From: Allobosea sp. LC85
GTDB lineage: Bacteria > Pseudomonadota > Alphaproteobacteria > Rhizobiales > Beijerinckiaceae
DNA length: 64,000 bases
Assembly (NCBI RefSeq): GCF_000735605.1
Contig: NZ_JPKG01000020.1
Coordinates: 36,621-100,620 of the forward strand
Direction: 5' to 3'
Part shown: positions 16,443 through 25,122 of the stretch, one piece after another
Layout of the letters: the number at the start of each line of letters is the position of its first letter
How positions within the stretch are numbered: the stretch's first letter is position 1
Translations under genes and position numbers: made by a program
The notes under the pieces: generated by a model
Seen by the model: only the letters and a program-made list of their open reading frames with translations
Databases searched by the model: none
What the model was told of the DNA's origin: nothing

Positions 16443-17708
16443 ATGCCGCAGGACGCGTTGTTCGAGCGCCTTTGGAGTGGCGCGGTGCAGATGGAAGAAT
16501 GGACCGAGGCGGTCTCCGCAGGCGTCATCACCTCGGTGGCAGAGAACATCATCACCGTCCACACAACCTATTTCTGCGGCAGCGTCACAGCCATTCGGAC
16601 GACTGAAGGCCTCGTGCTGATCGATACGGCCAAGCCAGACACCGCTAGCCAGACGCTGGCAGCAATCCGCAGTTGGGACGACAGCCCCATCCACACCGTG
16701 ATCTACACCCACGGTCATATCGACCACACCAGCGGCATCAAGGTCATCGACGAGGAGGCGGATGCGAGGGCGAGGCCTCGGCCGAGAATCATCGCTCATC
16801 GCAACGTCCTGCGCCGCATGGAGCGATATGAAGCCTCCCATGGCTTCAACAGCATCGTGCAGGGACAGCAGTTCAACAAGCTGGACTATGTCTACCCTGT
16901 CGGCCAGCGGCGTCCCGATGAGGTCTATGACGACACGCTGTCGCTTGCGATCGGCGGCGAACAGCTCGAACTCATTCACGGGCGCGGCGAGACCGACGAT
17001 GCCACATTCGTCTGGCTGCCGCGGCGGCGCGTCCTGGCGAGCGGGGACTTCGTGATCTGGGTTTTCCCGAACGCAGGCAACCCGCGCAAGGTCCAGCGCT
17101 ATGCCGCCGAGTGGGCCGTCGCCTTGCGGAGGATGGAGCGCCTGAAGCCGGACATCCTGATTCCCGGTCATGGTCCGGTCATTTTCGGAGAGGGCCGGGT
17201 GGCCCAGATGCTGCGCGACGGAGCCGAAGCCCTCGAGCATCTGGTCGGCGAAACCCTGGCGCTGATGAACAAGGGCGCGACGCTCGACGAGGTCCTGCAC
17301 GCGGTCAAGGTCCCGGCCGCCTATCTGGCGAAGCCCTATCTCCTGCCGAAATACGATGATCCCGAATTCCTCGTCCGGGGCATTTACCATTTCTATGCGG
17401 GTTGGTTTGACGGAAATCCCGCAAGCCTGAAGCCGGCGAAGAACGCTGATCTTGCGTCCGAATTGGCTCGGCTCGCAGGCGGTGCCGCGAAACTGGCCGA
17501 ACGAGCCGCAGCGCTGGCCGAGGAAGGCCAGACACGCCTCGCGGTTCACATTGCCGAATTCGCCAGTTCCGCCGCGCCCGGGGATGGACGGATTCAGGCC
17601 ATACGGGGCGAGGTGCTCCGCAAGGCCATCGACGGCGAAAGCTCGCTGATGGGCAAGGCATTCCTCGCCGTTTACGAGCGTGATGCAGAACGGCGATCGA
17701 GGGACTGA
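16443..17708 (+). CDS. MBL-fold metallohydrolase, alkyl-sulfatase-like
   Basis: This 421-residue metallo-beta-lactamase-fold enzyme has the metal motif T-H90-G-H92-I-D94-H95. A second-shell PGHGP lies about residue 242 and a C-terminal helical region matches the alkyl sulfatase dimerisation domain. The relatives cleave alkyl sulfate esters, but many family members have other esters as substrates. The ATG at 16443 follows GGAGGAA with good spacing; the longer frame from 16368 was rejected. There is no signal peptide, so it should be cytosolic. It is monocistronic and convergent with ugpC. Confidence 0.83.
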   Translation: MPQDALFERLWSGAVQMEEWTEAVSAGVITSVAENIITVHTTYFCGSVTAIRTTEGLVLIDTAKPDTASQTLAAIRSWDDSPIHTVIYTHGHIDHTSGIKVIDEEADARARPRPRIIAHRNVLRRMERYEASHGFNSIVQGQQFNKLDYVYPVGQRRPDEVYDDTLSLAIGGEQLELIHGRGETDDATFVWLPRRRVLASGDFVIWVFPNAGNPRKVQRYAAEWAVALRRMERLKPDILIPGHGPVIFGEGRVAQMLRDGAEALEHLVGETLALMNKGATLDEVLHAVKVPAAYLAKPYLLPKYDDPEFLVRGIYHFYAGWFDGNPASLKPAKNADLASELARLAGGAAKLAERAAALAEEGQTRLAVHIAEFASSAAPGDGRIQAIRGEVLRKAIDGESSLMGKAFLAVYERDAERRSRD

Positions 17709-17764
17709 GCAGCGCGTCCAGCGGCTGCTTTCGCCCCCCGCAGTCCTCTCTACTGTGGATCTGC

Positions 17765-18844
17765 TTATTCCCGACCCAGCCGGACGCCCGACTGCGCATC
17801 GAAGACGTGGACGCGGTCGGGATCGACCGAAATCCACAGGCGCCTGGCCTCGGCGGCGACATCGCCGGTTGCGGCTTGCATCACGAAGGGCTGTCCGGCG
17901 AGCCTGCCGTGGAAGAGTTGCGTCGCTCCCAGCTCCTCGATGAACTCGACATCGAAGGGCAGGGCCCCGGCCTGGCCCTCGGAGGCGATCTCAATATCCT
18001 CCGGCCTCAGGCCTACTTCGACCTTCGTTCCCGATGCAAGGTCATGCTTGAGGTCGCGCGCTTCGAGGAGTGCGTCGCCGAGCGCAACGATGCCGGGTCC
18101 GTCAATGGCTGCCGGCAGCAGGTTCATCGGCGGCGAGCCGATGAAAGTCGCGACGAAGCGGCTTGCCGGCTTGCGGTAGACCTCGGCCGGGACGCCGATC
18201 TGCTCGACCTCGCCGCCATTCATCACCACGAGCTTGTCGGAGAGCGTCATCGCCTCGACCTGGTCGTGAGTGACATAGATCGCGGTGACGCCGAGCGCCC
18301 GCTGCAGCTTCTTGATCTCGACGCGCATCTGCACGCGCAGCTTCGCGTCGAGATTGGAGAGTGGCTCGTCGAACAGGAAGACCTGGGGTTTGCGCACGAT
18401 GGCGCGGCCCATGGCGACGCGCTGGCGCTGACCGCCGGAGAGCTGGCGCGGCCGGCGCTCCAGCAGGCCTTCGATCGCGAGGATGCGGGCTGCTTCCTTG
18501 ACCCGCTTCTCGATCTCATCCTTCGGCGTGCCGCGATTGCGCAGGCCATAGGCCATGTTGTCGTAGACGCTCATATGCGGATAGAGCGCGTAGTTCTGGA
18601 ACACCATGGCGATGTCCCGGTCCGCCGGCTCGATCTGGTTGACGACCCTGCCGCTGATCGAAACCTCGCCGGACGAGATCGTCTCCAGGCCTGCCACCAT
18701 GCGCAGCAAGGTGGACTTGCCGCAGCCGGAGGGGCCGACCAGCACGCAGAAGCCGCCATCGGGAATGTCGAATGAGACGCCCTTCACGGCCTCGACGCCG
18801 CCGGCATAGACCTTCTTGACGCTGGAGAGAGTAACCTGGGCCAT
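17765..18844 (-). CDS. ugpC: ABC transporter ATP-binding protein, UgpC/MalK type
   Basis: This 359-residue nucleotide-binding subunit has Walker A (GPSGCGKST), a Q-loop ([10 protein letters not shown]), the LSGGQRQR signature, Walker B ([16 protein letters not shown]) and a switch His (VTHDQ). A C-terminal TOBE region begins near residue 240, as in the MalK/UgpC group. It energises the importer formed by the two permeases encoded upstream. A 71-bp gap separates it from ugpE. It is the last gene of the five-gene operon. Confidence 0.93.
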   Translation of the reverse strand: MAQVTLSSVKKVYAGGVEAVKGVSFDIPDGGFCVLVGPSGCGKSTLLRMVAGLETISSGEVSISGRVVNQIEPADRDIAMVFQNYALYPHMSVYDNMAYGLRNRGTPKDEIEKRVKEAARILAIEGLLERRPRQLSGGQRQRVAMGRAIVRKPQVFLFDEPLSNLDAKLRVQMRVEIKKLQRALGVTAIYVTHDQVEAMTLSDKLVVMNGGEVEQIGVPAEVYRKPASRFVATFIGSPPMNLLPAAIDGPGIVALGDALLEARDLKHDLASGTKVEVGLRPEDIEIASEGQAGALPFDVEFIEELGATQLFHGRLAGQPFVMQAATGDVAAEARRLWISVDPDRVHVFDAQSGVRLGRE

Positions 18845-18915
18845 TGGGTTCCTTGGTCAGTCGGTAACGGGGTATCGGCGATCGGCTCAGTTTGCCGGTC
18901 GGCCGGCGTGCAATG

Positions 18916-19764
18916 TCACTTCTCGGTTTCCACCAGGCCCTTCACGAAGAGCCGTTGCATGGCGATGACGACGAAGACGGGCGGCAGCATCGCCAGCATC
19001 GCGGTCGCCATGGCGAGTTGCCATTCGGTGAGAGCATCGGCCGTGGTGATCATCTTGCGGATGCCGATGACGATGGTCTGCATCGAATCCTTGGTGGTGA
19101 CCAGCAGGGGCCAGAGATACTGGTTCCAGCCATAGATGAACTGGATGACGAAGAGCGCCGCGATCGTGGTGAGCGAGAGCGGCACCACCGTATCCTTGAA
19201 GAACTTGAACGGGCCGGCGCCGTCGATCTTCGAGGCCTCGAGCAGTTCGTCCGGGATCGTCATGAAGAACTGCCGGAACAGCAGCGTGCCGGTCGCCGAG
19301 GCGATCAGCGGCACGGCCAGACCCTGGTACGTGTCGAGCATGCCGAGATCGGAGACGACCTTGAAAGTCGGGAAAATGCGGACTTCGACCGGCAGCATCA
19401 GGGTGACGAAGATGATCCAGAACGCCGCCATCCGAAACGGGAAGCGGTAATAGACGACCGCATAGGCAGAGAGCACGGAGATGATGATCTTGCCGAACGC
19501 GATGGCCAACGCCATCACGAAGGAGTTGAACATCATCACGGCCACCGGCTCGCGGGTCGAGCTCGCGGTGCCGATGAAGAGGATGCGGTAGTAGTTCTCA
19601 AAGAAATGCGGGCCAGGATAGAGCGGCAGCTGGCCGTTGATGATGGTCGCAGCATCCCAGGTCGAGGCGACGAAGGTCAGCCAGACCGGAAAGGCGACGA
19701 TCAGCACGCCGATCGTCAGGATGATATAGGCGACGATGTCGCCGAAGCGGCGGTCCTCGACCAT
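18916..19764 (-). CDS. ugpE: Carbohydrate ABC transporter permease, UgpE type
   Basis: This 282-residue inner-membrane permease has six helices and the conserved cytoplasmic EAA loop (LLEASKIDGAGPFKFFKDTVVPLS) that contacts the ATPase. The likely substrate is sn-glycerol 3-phosphate or a glycerophosphodiester, judged from the binding protein in the same operon. Its ATG overlaps the stop of the creatininase-family gene as TGATG, so translation of the two is coupled. Confidence 0.92.
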   Translation of the reverse strand: MVEDRRFGDIVAYIILTIGVLIVAFPVWLTFVASTWDAATIINGQLPLYPGPHFFENYYRILFIGTASSTREPVAVMMFNSFVMALAIAFGKIIISVLSAYAVVYYRFPFRMAAFWIIFVTLMLPVEVRIFPTFKVVSDLGMLDTYQGLAVPLIASATGTLLFRQFFMTIPDELLEASKIDGAGPFKFFKDTVVPLSLTTIAALFVIQFIYGWNQYLWPLLVTTKDSMQTIVIGIRKMITTADALTEWQLAMATAMLAMLPPVFVVIAMQRLFVKGLVETEK

Positions 19765-20522
19765 CAGTGCCAGACCTCCCCGTCGCGCAGCAAGGCTGCG
19801 AGCGCCTCGGCGCAGGCGTTGAGAAATTCCTCGCCCTTTTTCGGTGTCGCGCGCCGCGCATCGCCGATGACACCGGTCTCCGTCATCTCACAGAACGGGC
19901 GGTAGCGCGCGACGGTCGGGCGCATCAGGCCGCGCGGATCGGTGCCGAGCATGCCGAAGGCCTGCCCCAGCCGCTCCTGCTTCACTGTTTCCGGAGCCAG
20001 CACCATCATCATCGAGGTCTCGATCTCGCAGGCATGCATCACGCTGGTCTGATCCTGCATGAAGGGCAGCATCGCGGTCTGCGCCAGCTCGAAATAGGTG
20101 GTTGCGATGATGCGCAGGCCGGTCTCGCGGGCGAAATCGGGCAGGAAGGCACCGAGCGCGGCGATATTGCCGCCATGGCCGTTGACGATCACGACTCGTC
20201 GGAAGCCATGCCGCTCAAGGCTCCTGAGGAGCGAAAGCAGCACGGCCCGATAGGTCGGGATGTCGAAGGTGAAGGTGCCGCCGAAAGCCATGTGGTGCTC
20301 GGCCATGCCGCACCAGAGCGTCGGAGCGACCACGACATCAGTCTCGTCCACACGCTCCGCCGCGGCCTTGCAGACGCCCTCGCACAGGATGGTGTCGACG
20401 CCGACCGGCAGATGCGGTCCGTGCTGCTCCATCGAGGCTACGGGCAGGACGACGATCGCATCATTCGCTGCCTTTTGACGCAGGTCCTCGGCCGTCAGTT
20501 CCTTCCAGAGCGCCGAGGCCAT
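19764..20522 (-). CDS. Creatininase-family amidohydrolase
   Basis: This 252-residue protein has the two-metal site of creatininase/formamidase enzymes: Glu32 and His34 (MEQHG), Asp43 (GVDT), His116 (NGHGGN) and Glu166/Glu168 (CEIET). Relatives hydrolyse cyclic or linear amides such as creatinine or formylaminopyrimidines. It is unusual in lying between the two ugp permease genes. It joins both by one-base TGATG overlaps, at ugpA stop/creatininase start and creatininase stop/ugpE start. It therefore looks like an integral part of the operon that may act on the imported compound. The substrate is unknown. Confidence 0.88.
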   Translation of the reverse strand: MASALWKELTAEDLRQKAANDAIVVLPVASMEQHGPHLPVGVDTILCEGVCKAAAERVDETDVVVAPTLWCGMAEHHMAFGGTFTFDIPTYRAVLLSLLRSLERHGFRRVVIVNGHGGNIAALGAFLPDFARETGLRIIATTYFELAQTAMLPFMQDQTSVMHACEIETSMMMVLAPETVKQERLGQAFGMLGTDPRGLMRPTVARYRPFCEMTETGVIGDARRATPKKGEEFLNACAEALAALLRDGEVWH

Positions 20523-21403
20523 CAGTAGTTCACCTTGCGCTCGATGAAGCGGAACTGCACCGCCGTCATGGCGATGACCATGACCAGCAGGATCACCGAC
20601 TGAGCCGCCGAGCCGCCGAGATTGGAGCCGCCCTTGCCGTCGGAATAGACCTTGTAGACCAGCGTCTCGGTTGCGCCCGAGGGACCGCCGCCGGTGACCG
20701 TGTCGATGATGCCGAAGGTGTCGAAGAAGACATAGACGATGTTGACGACGAGCAGGAAGAAGGTCGTCGGCGACAGCAGCGGGAAGATGATGGTCCAGAA
20801 CCGGCGCATCGGTCGCGCGCCGTCGATCACGGCCGCCTCGATCACGCTTTTGGGAATCGATTGCAGCCCGGCGAGGAAGAACAGGAAATTGTAGCTGATC
20901 TGCTTCCAGGTCGCGGCGAGGATCACCAGCGTCATGGCGTCATTGCCGTTGAGCCGGGGATTCCAGGCGATGCCGAGGCTTTGCAGTCCGCGTGCCAGCA
21001 TGCCGAGTGAGGGATCGAACATGAAGATCCAGAGCACGCCGGCGACGGCGGGAGCGACTGCATAGGGCCAGATCAGCAGCGTCTTGTAGATCTCCGCGCC
21101 ACGGATCTGCCGGTCGGCCATCACGGCGAAGAGCAGCGCGATCGACAGCGAGAGCACGCAGACAAAGGTCGAGAAGACCGCAGTGTTGCGCAGTGCCTTG
21201 AAGTAACCCGGGTCGGAAAAGAGGTTCTGGTAATTCTCGAACCAGACGAACTGGGTCGACGTGCCGAACGCGTCTTCGAGCAGGAAGGACTGCCAGACAG
21301 CCTGGCTCGCTGGCCAGTAGAAGAACACGACCGTGATCGCGAGCTGCGGCAGGAGCAGCAGGAGCGGGACCGTCAGGCTCCGGAAATAGGCGTTCTTCTG
21401 CAT
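20522..21403 (-). CDS. ugpA: Carbohydrate ABC transporter permease, UgpA type
   Basis: This 293-residue permease has six membrane helices and an EAA loop ([24 protein letters not shown]). The frame extends 42 codons further upstream, but the ATG at 21403 gives the usual family length and N-terminus ([20 protein letters not shown]). An intrinsic terminator-like hairpin lies just before this start. The stop overlaps the creatininase start by one base. Confidence 0.92.
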   Translation of the reverse strand: MQKNAYFRSLTVPLLLLLPQLAITVVFFYWPASQAVWQSFLLEDAFGTSTQFVWFENYQNLFSDPGYFKALRNTAVFSTFVCVLSLSIALLFAVMADRQIRGAEIYKTLLIWPYAVAPAVAGVLWIFMFDPSLGMLARGLQSLGIAWNPRLNGNDAMTLVILAATWKQISYNFLFFLAGLQSIPKSVIEAAVIDGARPMRRFWTIIFPLLSPTTFFLLVVNIVYVFFDTFGIIDTVTGGGPSGATETLVYKVYSDGKGGSNLGGSAAQSVILLVMVIAMTAVQFRFIERKVNY

Positions 21404-21414
21404 GCAGCCCGTAA

Positions 21415-21448
21415 AGCAAGAGAAAAGCCGGGGCGGGATGCCCCGGCT
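21415..21448 (-). terminator. Terminator-like hairpin between ugpB and ugpA
   Basis: On the minus strand a 9-bp stem AGCCGGGGC/GCCCCGGCT with a 5-base loop is followed by TTTTCTCTT, ending about 12 nt before the ugpA start. It probably causes partial termination after the binding-protein gene, so that UgpB is made in excess over the membrane subunits. Confidence 0.7.
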
Positions 21449-21464
21449 CTGGGTTATGACCGGT

Positions 21465-22787
21465 TCAGCGCGAGGCGGTCCGCTCGAACTGGCGCAGCGC
21501 CTGATTGCCACGCTCGACGGCGGCGTCAAGCGCGGCCTTCGGCGTCTTCTGCCCGTTCAGCGCCGCTTCGAGCTCTTCCGACCAGATGTCGCGGATCTGG
21601 ACCAGGCCGCCGAAACGCAGGCCACGCGAATTCTCGGTCGGCTCCTTGTTGTTGAGCTCGAGCAGCGGCGTCTCGAGATAAGGCTTGTCCTTGTAGAAGC
21701 CCGACTCCTTGACCTTGGCATAGGCCGCCTTGGTGATCGGCAGATAGCCGGACTCGGTGTGCAGTTTCACCTGACGGTCGACATTGGAGAGGAAGGTGAA
21801 GAACTTGGCGACGCCCTTGTACTCTTCAGCCTTCTTGCCACCCATCACCCAGAGCGAGGCGCCACCGATGATCGAGTTCTGCGGGGCACCCGGCACGTCG
21901 GGATAATACGGCATCGGGGCGTTGGCCCAGTCGAACTTGGCGTTGGCTTTGACGTTGCCGAAGAAGCCCGACGAGGTCAGGAAGATCGGGCATTCGCCGG
22001 AGGTGAAGCGGCCTTCGCCATTATTGGTGCGGCCGGAATAATCGTAGGTCTTGTCCTTCTGCATCTCGACCAGATTGGTCCAGTGCTTCAGGAAGGCCGG
22101 GCTGTTGAAGTTCAGCACCGTGTCGAAGCCGTCGAGGCCGTTGGCCTTGGTCGCCAGCGAAACGTTATGCCAGGCGCCGAACTGCTCGATATTGGCCCAG
22201 GTCGCCCAGGCATTCGAGAAGCCGCACTTGTCCCAGCCGGCCGCCTTCAGCTTCTTGGCGGCCTCGAAGACGTCGGGCCAGGTCTTCGGCGGGGCGTCGG
22301 GGTTCAGGCCCGCCTTCTTGAAGGCGTCCCGGTTGTACCACATCACCATGCTCGACGAGTTGAACGGCATGGAGAGCATGTCGCCCTTGGCGGTCGAGTA
22401 GTAGCCGGTGATCGCCGGCAAATAAGCCTTTGGATCGAAAGTCTCGCCGGCTTCCTTCATCAGTTCGTGGACGGGCTTCACCGCGCCCTTGGCCGACATC
22501 ATCGTGCCGGTGCCGACTTCGAAGACCTGCAGGATGTGCGGCGCGGTGCCGGCCCGGAAGGCGGCGACGCCGGCATTCAGCGTATCGGGATAGGAGCCCT
22601 TATAGGCCGGAACGACCTTGTATTCCTTCTGGGAGGCGTTGAATTCCTCGGCCAGCTTCACGACCACGTCGTTATTGGCGCCGGTCAGCGCATGCCACCA
22701 CTGGATCTCTGTCTGCGCGACGGCCGGAGCCGCACCGGCCAGCGTCAGCAGCGCAGCCGAAATCATCAAGCGCGATCTGGATGTCAT
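21465..22787 (-). CDS. ugpB: ABC transporter substrate-binding protein, UgpB type
   Basis: This 440-residue periplasmic binding protein has a signal peptide cleaved after AVA about residue 24. It has many UgpB hallmarks: WWHALTG start, [55 protein letters not shown] and [13 protein letters not shown]. coli UgpB has the same landmarks in the same order, so glycerol 3-phosphate or glycerophosphodiesters are the expected ligands. It is the first gene of the operon, and AAGGGAGA precedes the ATG. No ugpQ phosphodiesterase is nearby; a creatininase-family gene is present instead. Confidence 0.93.
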   Translation of the reverse strand: MTSRSRLMISAALLTLAGAAPAVAQTEIQWWHALTGANNDVVVKLAEEFNASQKEYKVVPAYKGSYPDTLNAGVAAFRAGTAPHILQVFEVGTGTMMSAKGAVKPVHELMKEAGETFDPKAYLPAITGYYSTAKGDMLSMPFNSSSMVMWYNRDAFKKAGLNPDAPPKTWPDVFEAAKKLKAAGWDKCGFSNAWATWANIEQFGAWHNVSLATKANGLDGFDTVLNFNSPAFLKHWTNLVEMQKDKTYDYSGRTNNGEGRFTSGECPIFLTSSGFFGNVKANAKFDWANAPMPYYPDVPGAPQNSIIGGASLWVMGGKKAEEYKGVAKFFTFLSNVDRQVKLHTESGYLPITKAAYAKVKESGFYKDKPYLETPLLELNNKEPTENSRGLRFGGLVQIRDIWSEELEAALNGQKTPKAALDAAVERGNQALRQFERTASR

Positions 22788-22883
22788 CTATCTCTCCCTT
22801 ACGGCCCCGCTCGTGCGGGCTGCTCTTGTCGTTGGTGCGCAAGCTAGCATGAAGAACAGGTGACGTTTCAATGACAATCGCAC

Positions 22884-22900
22884 GACATGTGCGCCATGTC
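22884..22900. promoter_or_regulatory. Inverted repeat in the ugpB/FAH divergent intergenic region
   Basis: GACATG-N5-CATGTC is a perfect 6-bp inverted repeat about midway between the divergent ugpB and FAH-family starts. It could be a shared operator. No regulator gene lies beside it. Confidence 0.4.
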
Positions 22901-22995
22901 TGATCCGCGTCCCTGCACTCTTGCACATTGGCGGCGAAGCGGCTGTTCTCGCTTGCGACCTTCATCGCGACAATTTCACCAACGGACGAACGATC

Positions 22996-24174
22996 ATGCC
23001 CGAGCTTGCCCTGACGCCACGGAACACTTTGCCGGCGGACGCCGCAATCGCCGCGCTCGCTGGCCGGGTCTGGCGCCCTGACGTCGCCGGCCCCGCAGTC
23101 GTCGTTCTGCGCGGCGATGAACTTGTGGATATCACCGCTGCCTTCGCCACGATGCGCGATCTCTGCGAGACGGCCGATCCCGCCGCAGCCCTGCGCGCCG
23201 CCAAGGGCGAGGCGATCGGCACGCTTGCCGACATCCTTGCAAACACGCCGCCCGCGCACCGCGATGCCACGAAGCCCTGGCTGCTCGCGCCGCTCGACCT
23301 GCAGGCGGTCAAGGCCGCCGGGGTGACCTTCGCGGTCTCGATGCTGGAGCGCGTGATCGAGGAGAAGGCGCGGGGCAATCCGGCGGCGGCCGCCACGATC
23401 CGCGAGGAGATCGGCAAGCTCATCGGCGACGATCTCTCGAAATTGAAGCCCGGCTCACCCGAGGCGATGCATCTCAAGGACGTCCTGATCAAGCAGGGCG
23501 CCTGGAGCCAGTATCTCGAGGTCGGCATCGGTCCGGATGCCGAGATTTTCACGAAGGCGCCGCCGATGTCGGCTGTCGGCACCGGCGTCGATGCCGGCCT
23601 GCACCCGGCCTCGACCTGGAACAATCCCGAGCCGGAGATCGTGCTGATCGTCGCCTCGACCGGTGTCATCGTCGGAGCAGCGCTCGGCAACGACGTCAAT
23701 CTGCGCGACGTCGAGGGCCGCTCGGCGCTGCTGCTCGGCAAGGCCAAGGACAACAATGCTGCGGCTGCGGTCGGCCCCTTCATCCGCTTCTTCGATGCCG
23801 GCTTCTCGCTCGATCATGTCCGCAGGACGACCGTGACGCTGACGGTCGAGGGCGAGGACGGCTTCAAGCTCGAAGGTTCGTCCTCTATAGCCAAGATCAG
23901 CCGCGATCCGGCTGATCTTGCTGCGCAGATGCTCAATCCGAACCATCAGTATCCCGATGGTGCGGCGCTCTATCTCGGCACCATGTTCGCGCCGATCAAG
24001 GATCGCGATACGCCGGGCGGCGGCTTCACCCACAAATACGGCGACATCGTCACGATTGCCGCGCCGGAACTGGGAGCGCTCGTCAACTGCATGCGCCGTA
24101 CCGATGAATGCGAGCCCTGGACCTTCGGCGTCTCGCACCTGATGCGCAATCTGGCGAAGCGCGGGCTTCTGTGA
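22996..24174 (+). CDS. Fumarylacetoacetate hydrolase (FAH) family protein
   Basis: This 392-residue FAH-fold enzyme has a C-terminal catalytic region whose metal-binding acidic residues lie in the segment NPEPEIVLIV and around GNDVNLRDVEGRS. This length is typical of FAH enzymes acting on 2-keto-3-deoxy sugar acids, where they work as hydrolases or dehydratases. The ATG at 22996 was preferred to the frame start at 22921, which lacks homology. It is first in an operon with a PfkB kinase (GTGA overlap) and a hydroxyproline-dehydratase-like gene, and is divergent from the ugp operon. The exact reaction is not known. Confidence 0.82.
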   Translation: MPELALTPRNTLPADAAIAALAGRVWRPDVAGPAVVVLRGDELVDITAAFATMRDLCETADPAAALRAAKGEAIGTLADILANTPPAHRDATKPWLLAPLDLQAVKAAGVTFAVSMLERVIEEKARGNPAAAATIREEIGKLIGDDLSKLKPGSPEAMHLKDVLIKQGAWSQYLEVGIGPDAEIFTKAPPMSAVGTGVDAGLHPASTWNNPEPEIVLIVASTGVIVGAALGNDVNLRDVEGRSALLLGKAKDNNAAAAVGPFIRFFDAGFSLDHVRRTTVTLTVEGEDGFKLEGSSSIAKISRDPADLAAQMLNPNHQYPDGAALYLGTMFAPIKDRDTPGGGFTHKYGDIVTIAAPELGALVNCMRRTDECEPWTFGVSHLMRNLAKRGLL

Positions 24175-25109
24175 ACCAGGGGGCGGTCCTCGTCTTTGGC
24201 GAAGCACTCGCCGATCTGGTGCCGGAGGATGAGCACGGCGAGCGCTATCAGTCCGTGTTGGGCGGATCCGGTTTCAACACGGCGCTGGCGCTCGCCCGCT
24301 GCGGCGGCGCCGTGGCTTATTGCGCGACGCTGTCGCGCGACATCACGGGCCGGCGCTTCCAGGCCCGGCTCGTGGCGGAGGGGATCGATCAGCGCTTCAT
24401 TGCGGACAGCGACGCTCCCACGGCACTGGCCGTCGTCGCTCCGCTTGGGGCCGATGGCGGGGCGCGTTATCACTTCCACCTTGCCGATACGGCGCTGGCC
24501 GAGCCGCCGCCATTGCCCGGCAGCCTTACGGGCTTTGGTCATCTGCATGTCACCTCGTTCGGAGCGACTATCGGCCCCTCCGGGGACACGGCGTTGGCGC
24601 TGCTGCGGCAGGCGCGCTCTGCCGGCCTGAGCACCAGCTACGACCTCAATATCAGGCCGCCGGCGCTGCCGGAGCGGGAGGCGGCGCTTGCCGCTATCGA
24701 GCAGCGCATGGCGTTGTCCGACCTCATCCGGCTCAGTACGGACGATGCCGACTGGCTCTATCCCGGCAGCTACGCTGCGCCGCTGCGCTGCTGGTTCGAC
24801 CGGGGCGTATCGTCGATCCTGCTGACCGAGGGCGGTCGCGGAGCAACGCTCGAACGGGCCGGGGGCAAGATCATTCGCGGCTTCGTTCCCGTTACAGAGC
24901 TGGTCGACACGATCGGCGCCGGCGACAGCTTCATCGGCGCATTCCTCGCCTCGCTCGCGCAGGCTGGCGAACTCGGAGCAAGACTGCGCGGGCTGTCGGA
25001 CGGCGCTGCCGCATCCGCAATGGACTTCGCGGCACAGGTCGCGGCCGAGACCTGCGGCCGGCGCGGCTGCGATCCGCCGCGCCTGACACCCAAGCCGCCC
25101 TATGAGTGA
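24171..25109 (+). CDS. PfkB-family carbohydrate kinase
   Basis: This 312-residue ribokinase-fold kinase has the N-terminal GGSGFNTALALARCG motif (PfkB signature 1) and C-terminal DTIGAGDSFIGAF (signature 2). The latter carries the catalytic Asp and the anion hole. The start is GTG at 24171, overlapping the FAH stop as GTGA. It would phosphorylate a sugar or keto-deoxy acid with ATP. Together with the FAH-family enzyme this suggests sugar-acid catabolism. The substrate cannot be assigned. Confidence 0.88.
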   Translation: MNQGAVLVFGEALADLVPEDEHGERYQSVLGGSGFNTALALARCGGAVAYCATLSRDITGRRFQARLVAEGIDQRFIADSDAPTALAVVAPLGADGGARYHFHLADTALAEPPPLPGSLTGFGHLHVTSFGATIGPSGDTALALLRQARSAGLSTSYDLNIRPPALPEREAALAAIEQRMALSDLIRLSTDDADWLYPGSYAAPLRCWFDRGVSSILLTEGGRGATLERAGGKIIRGFVPVTELVDTIGAGDSFIGAFLASLAQAGELGARLRGLSDGAAASAMDFAAQVAAETCGRRGCDPPRLTPKPPYE

Positions 25110-25122
25110 GAGGAACGCGCCG

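Noticed and set aside
16389..17837. 482-codon minus-strand frame opposite the alkyl-sulfatase-like gene
   Set aside because: The plus-strand gene has a ribosome-binding site and metal motif; the reverse frame has neither.
21402..22847. 481-codon plus-strand frame opposite ugpB
   Set aside because: The ugpB sequence has clear family landmarks; the reverse frame is a compositional artefact.
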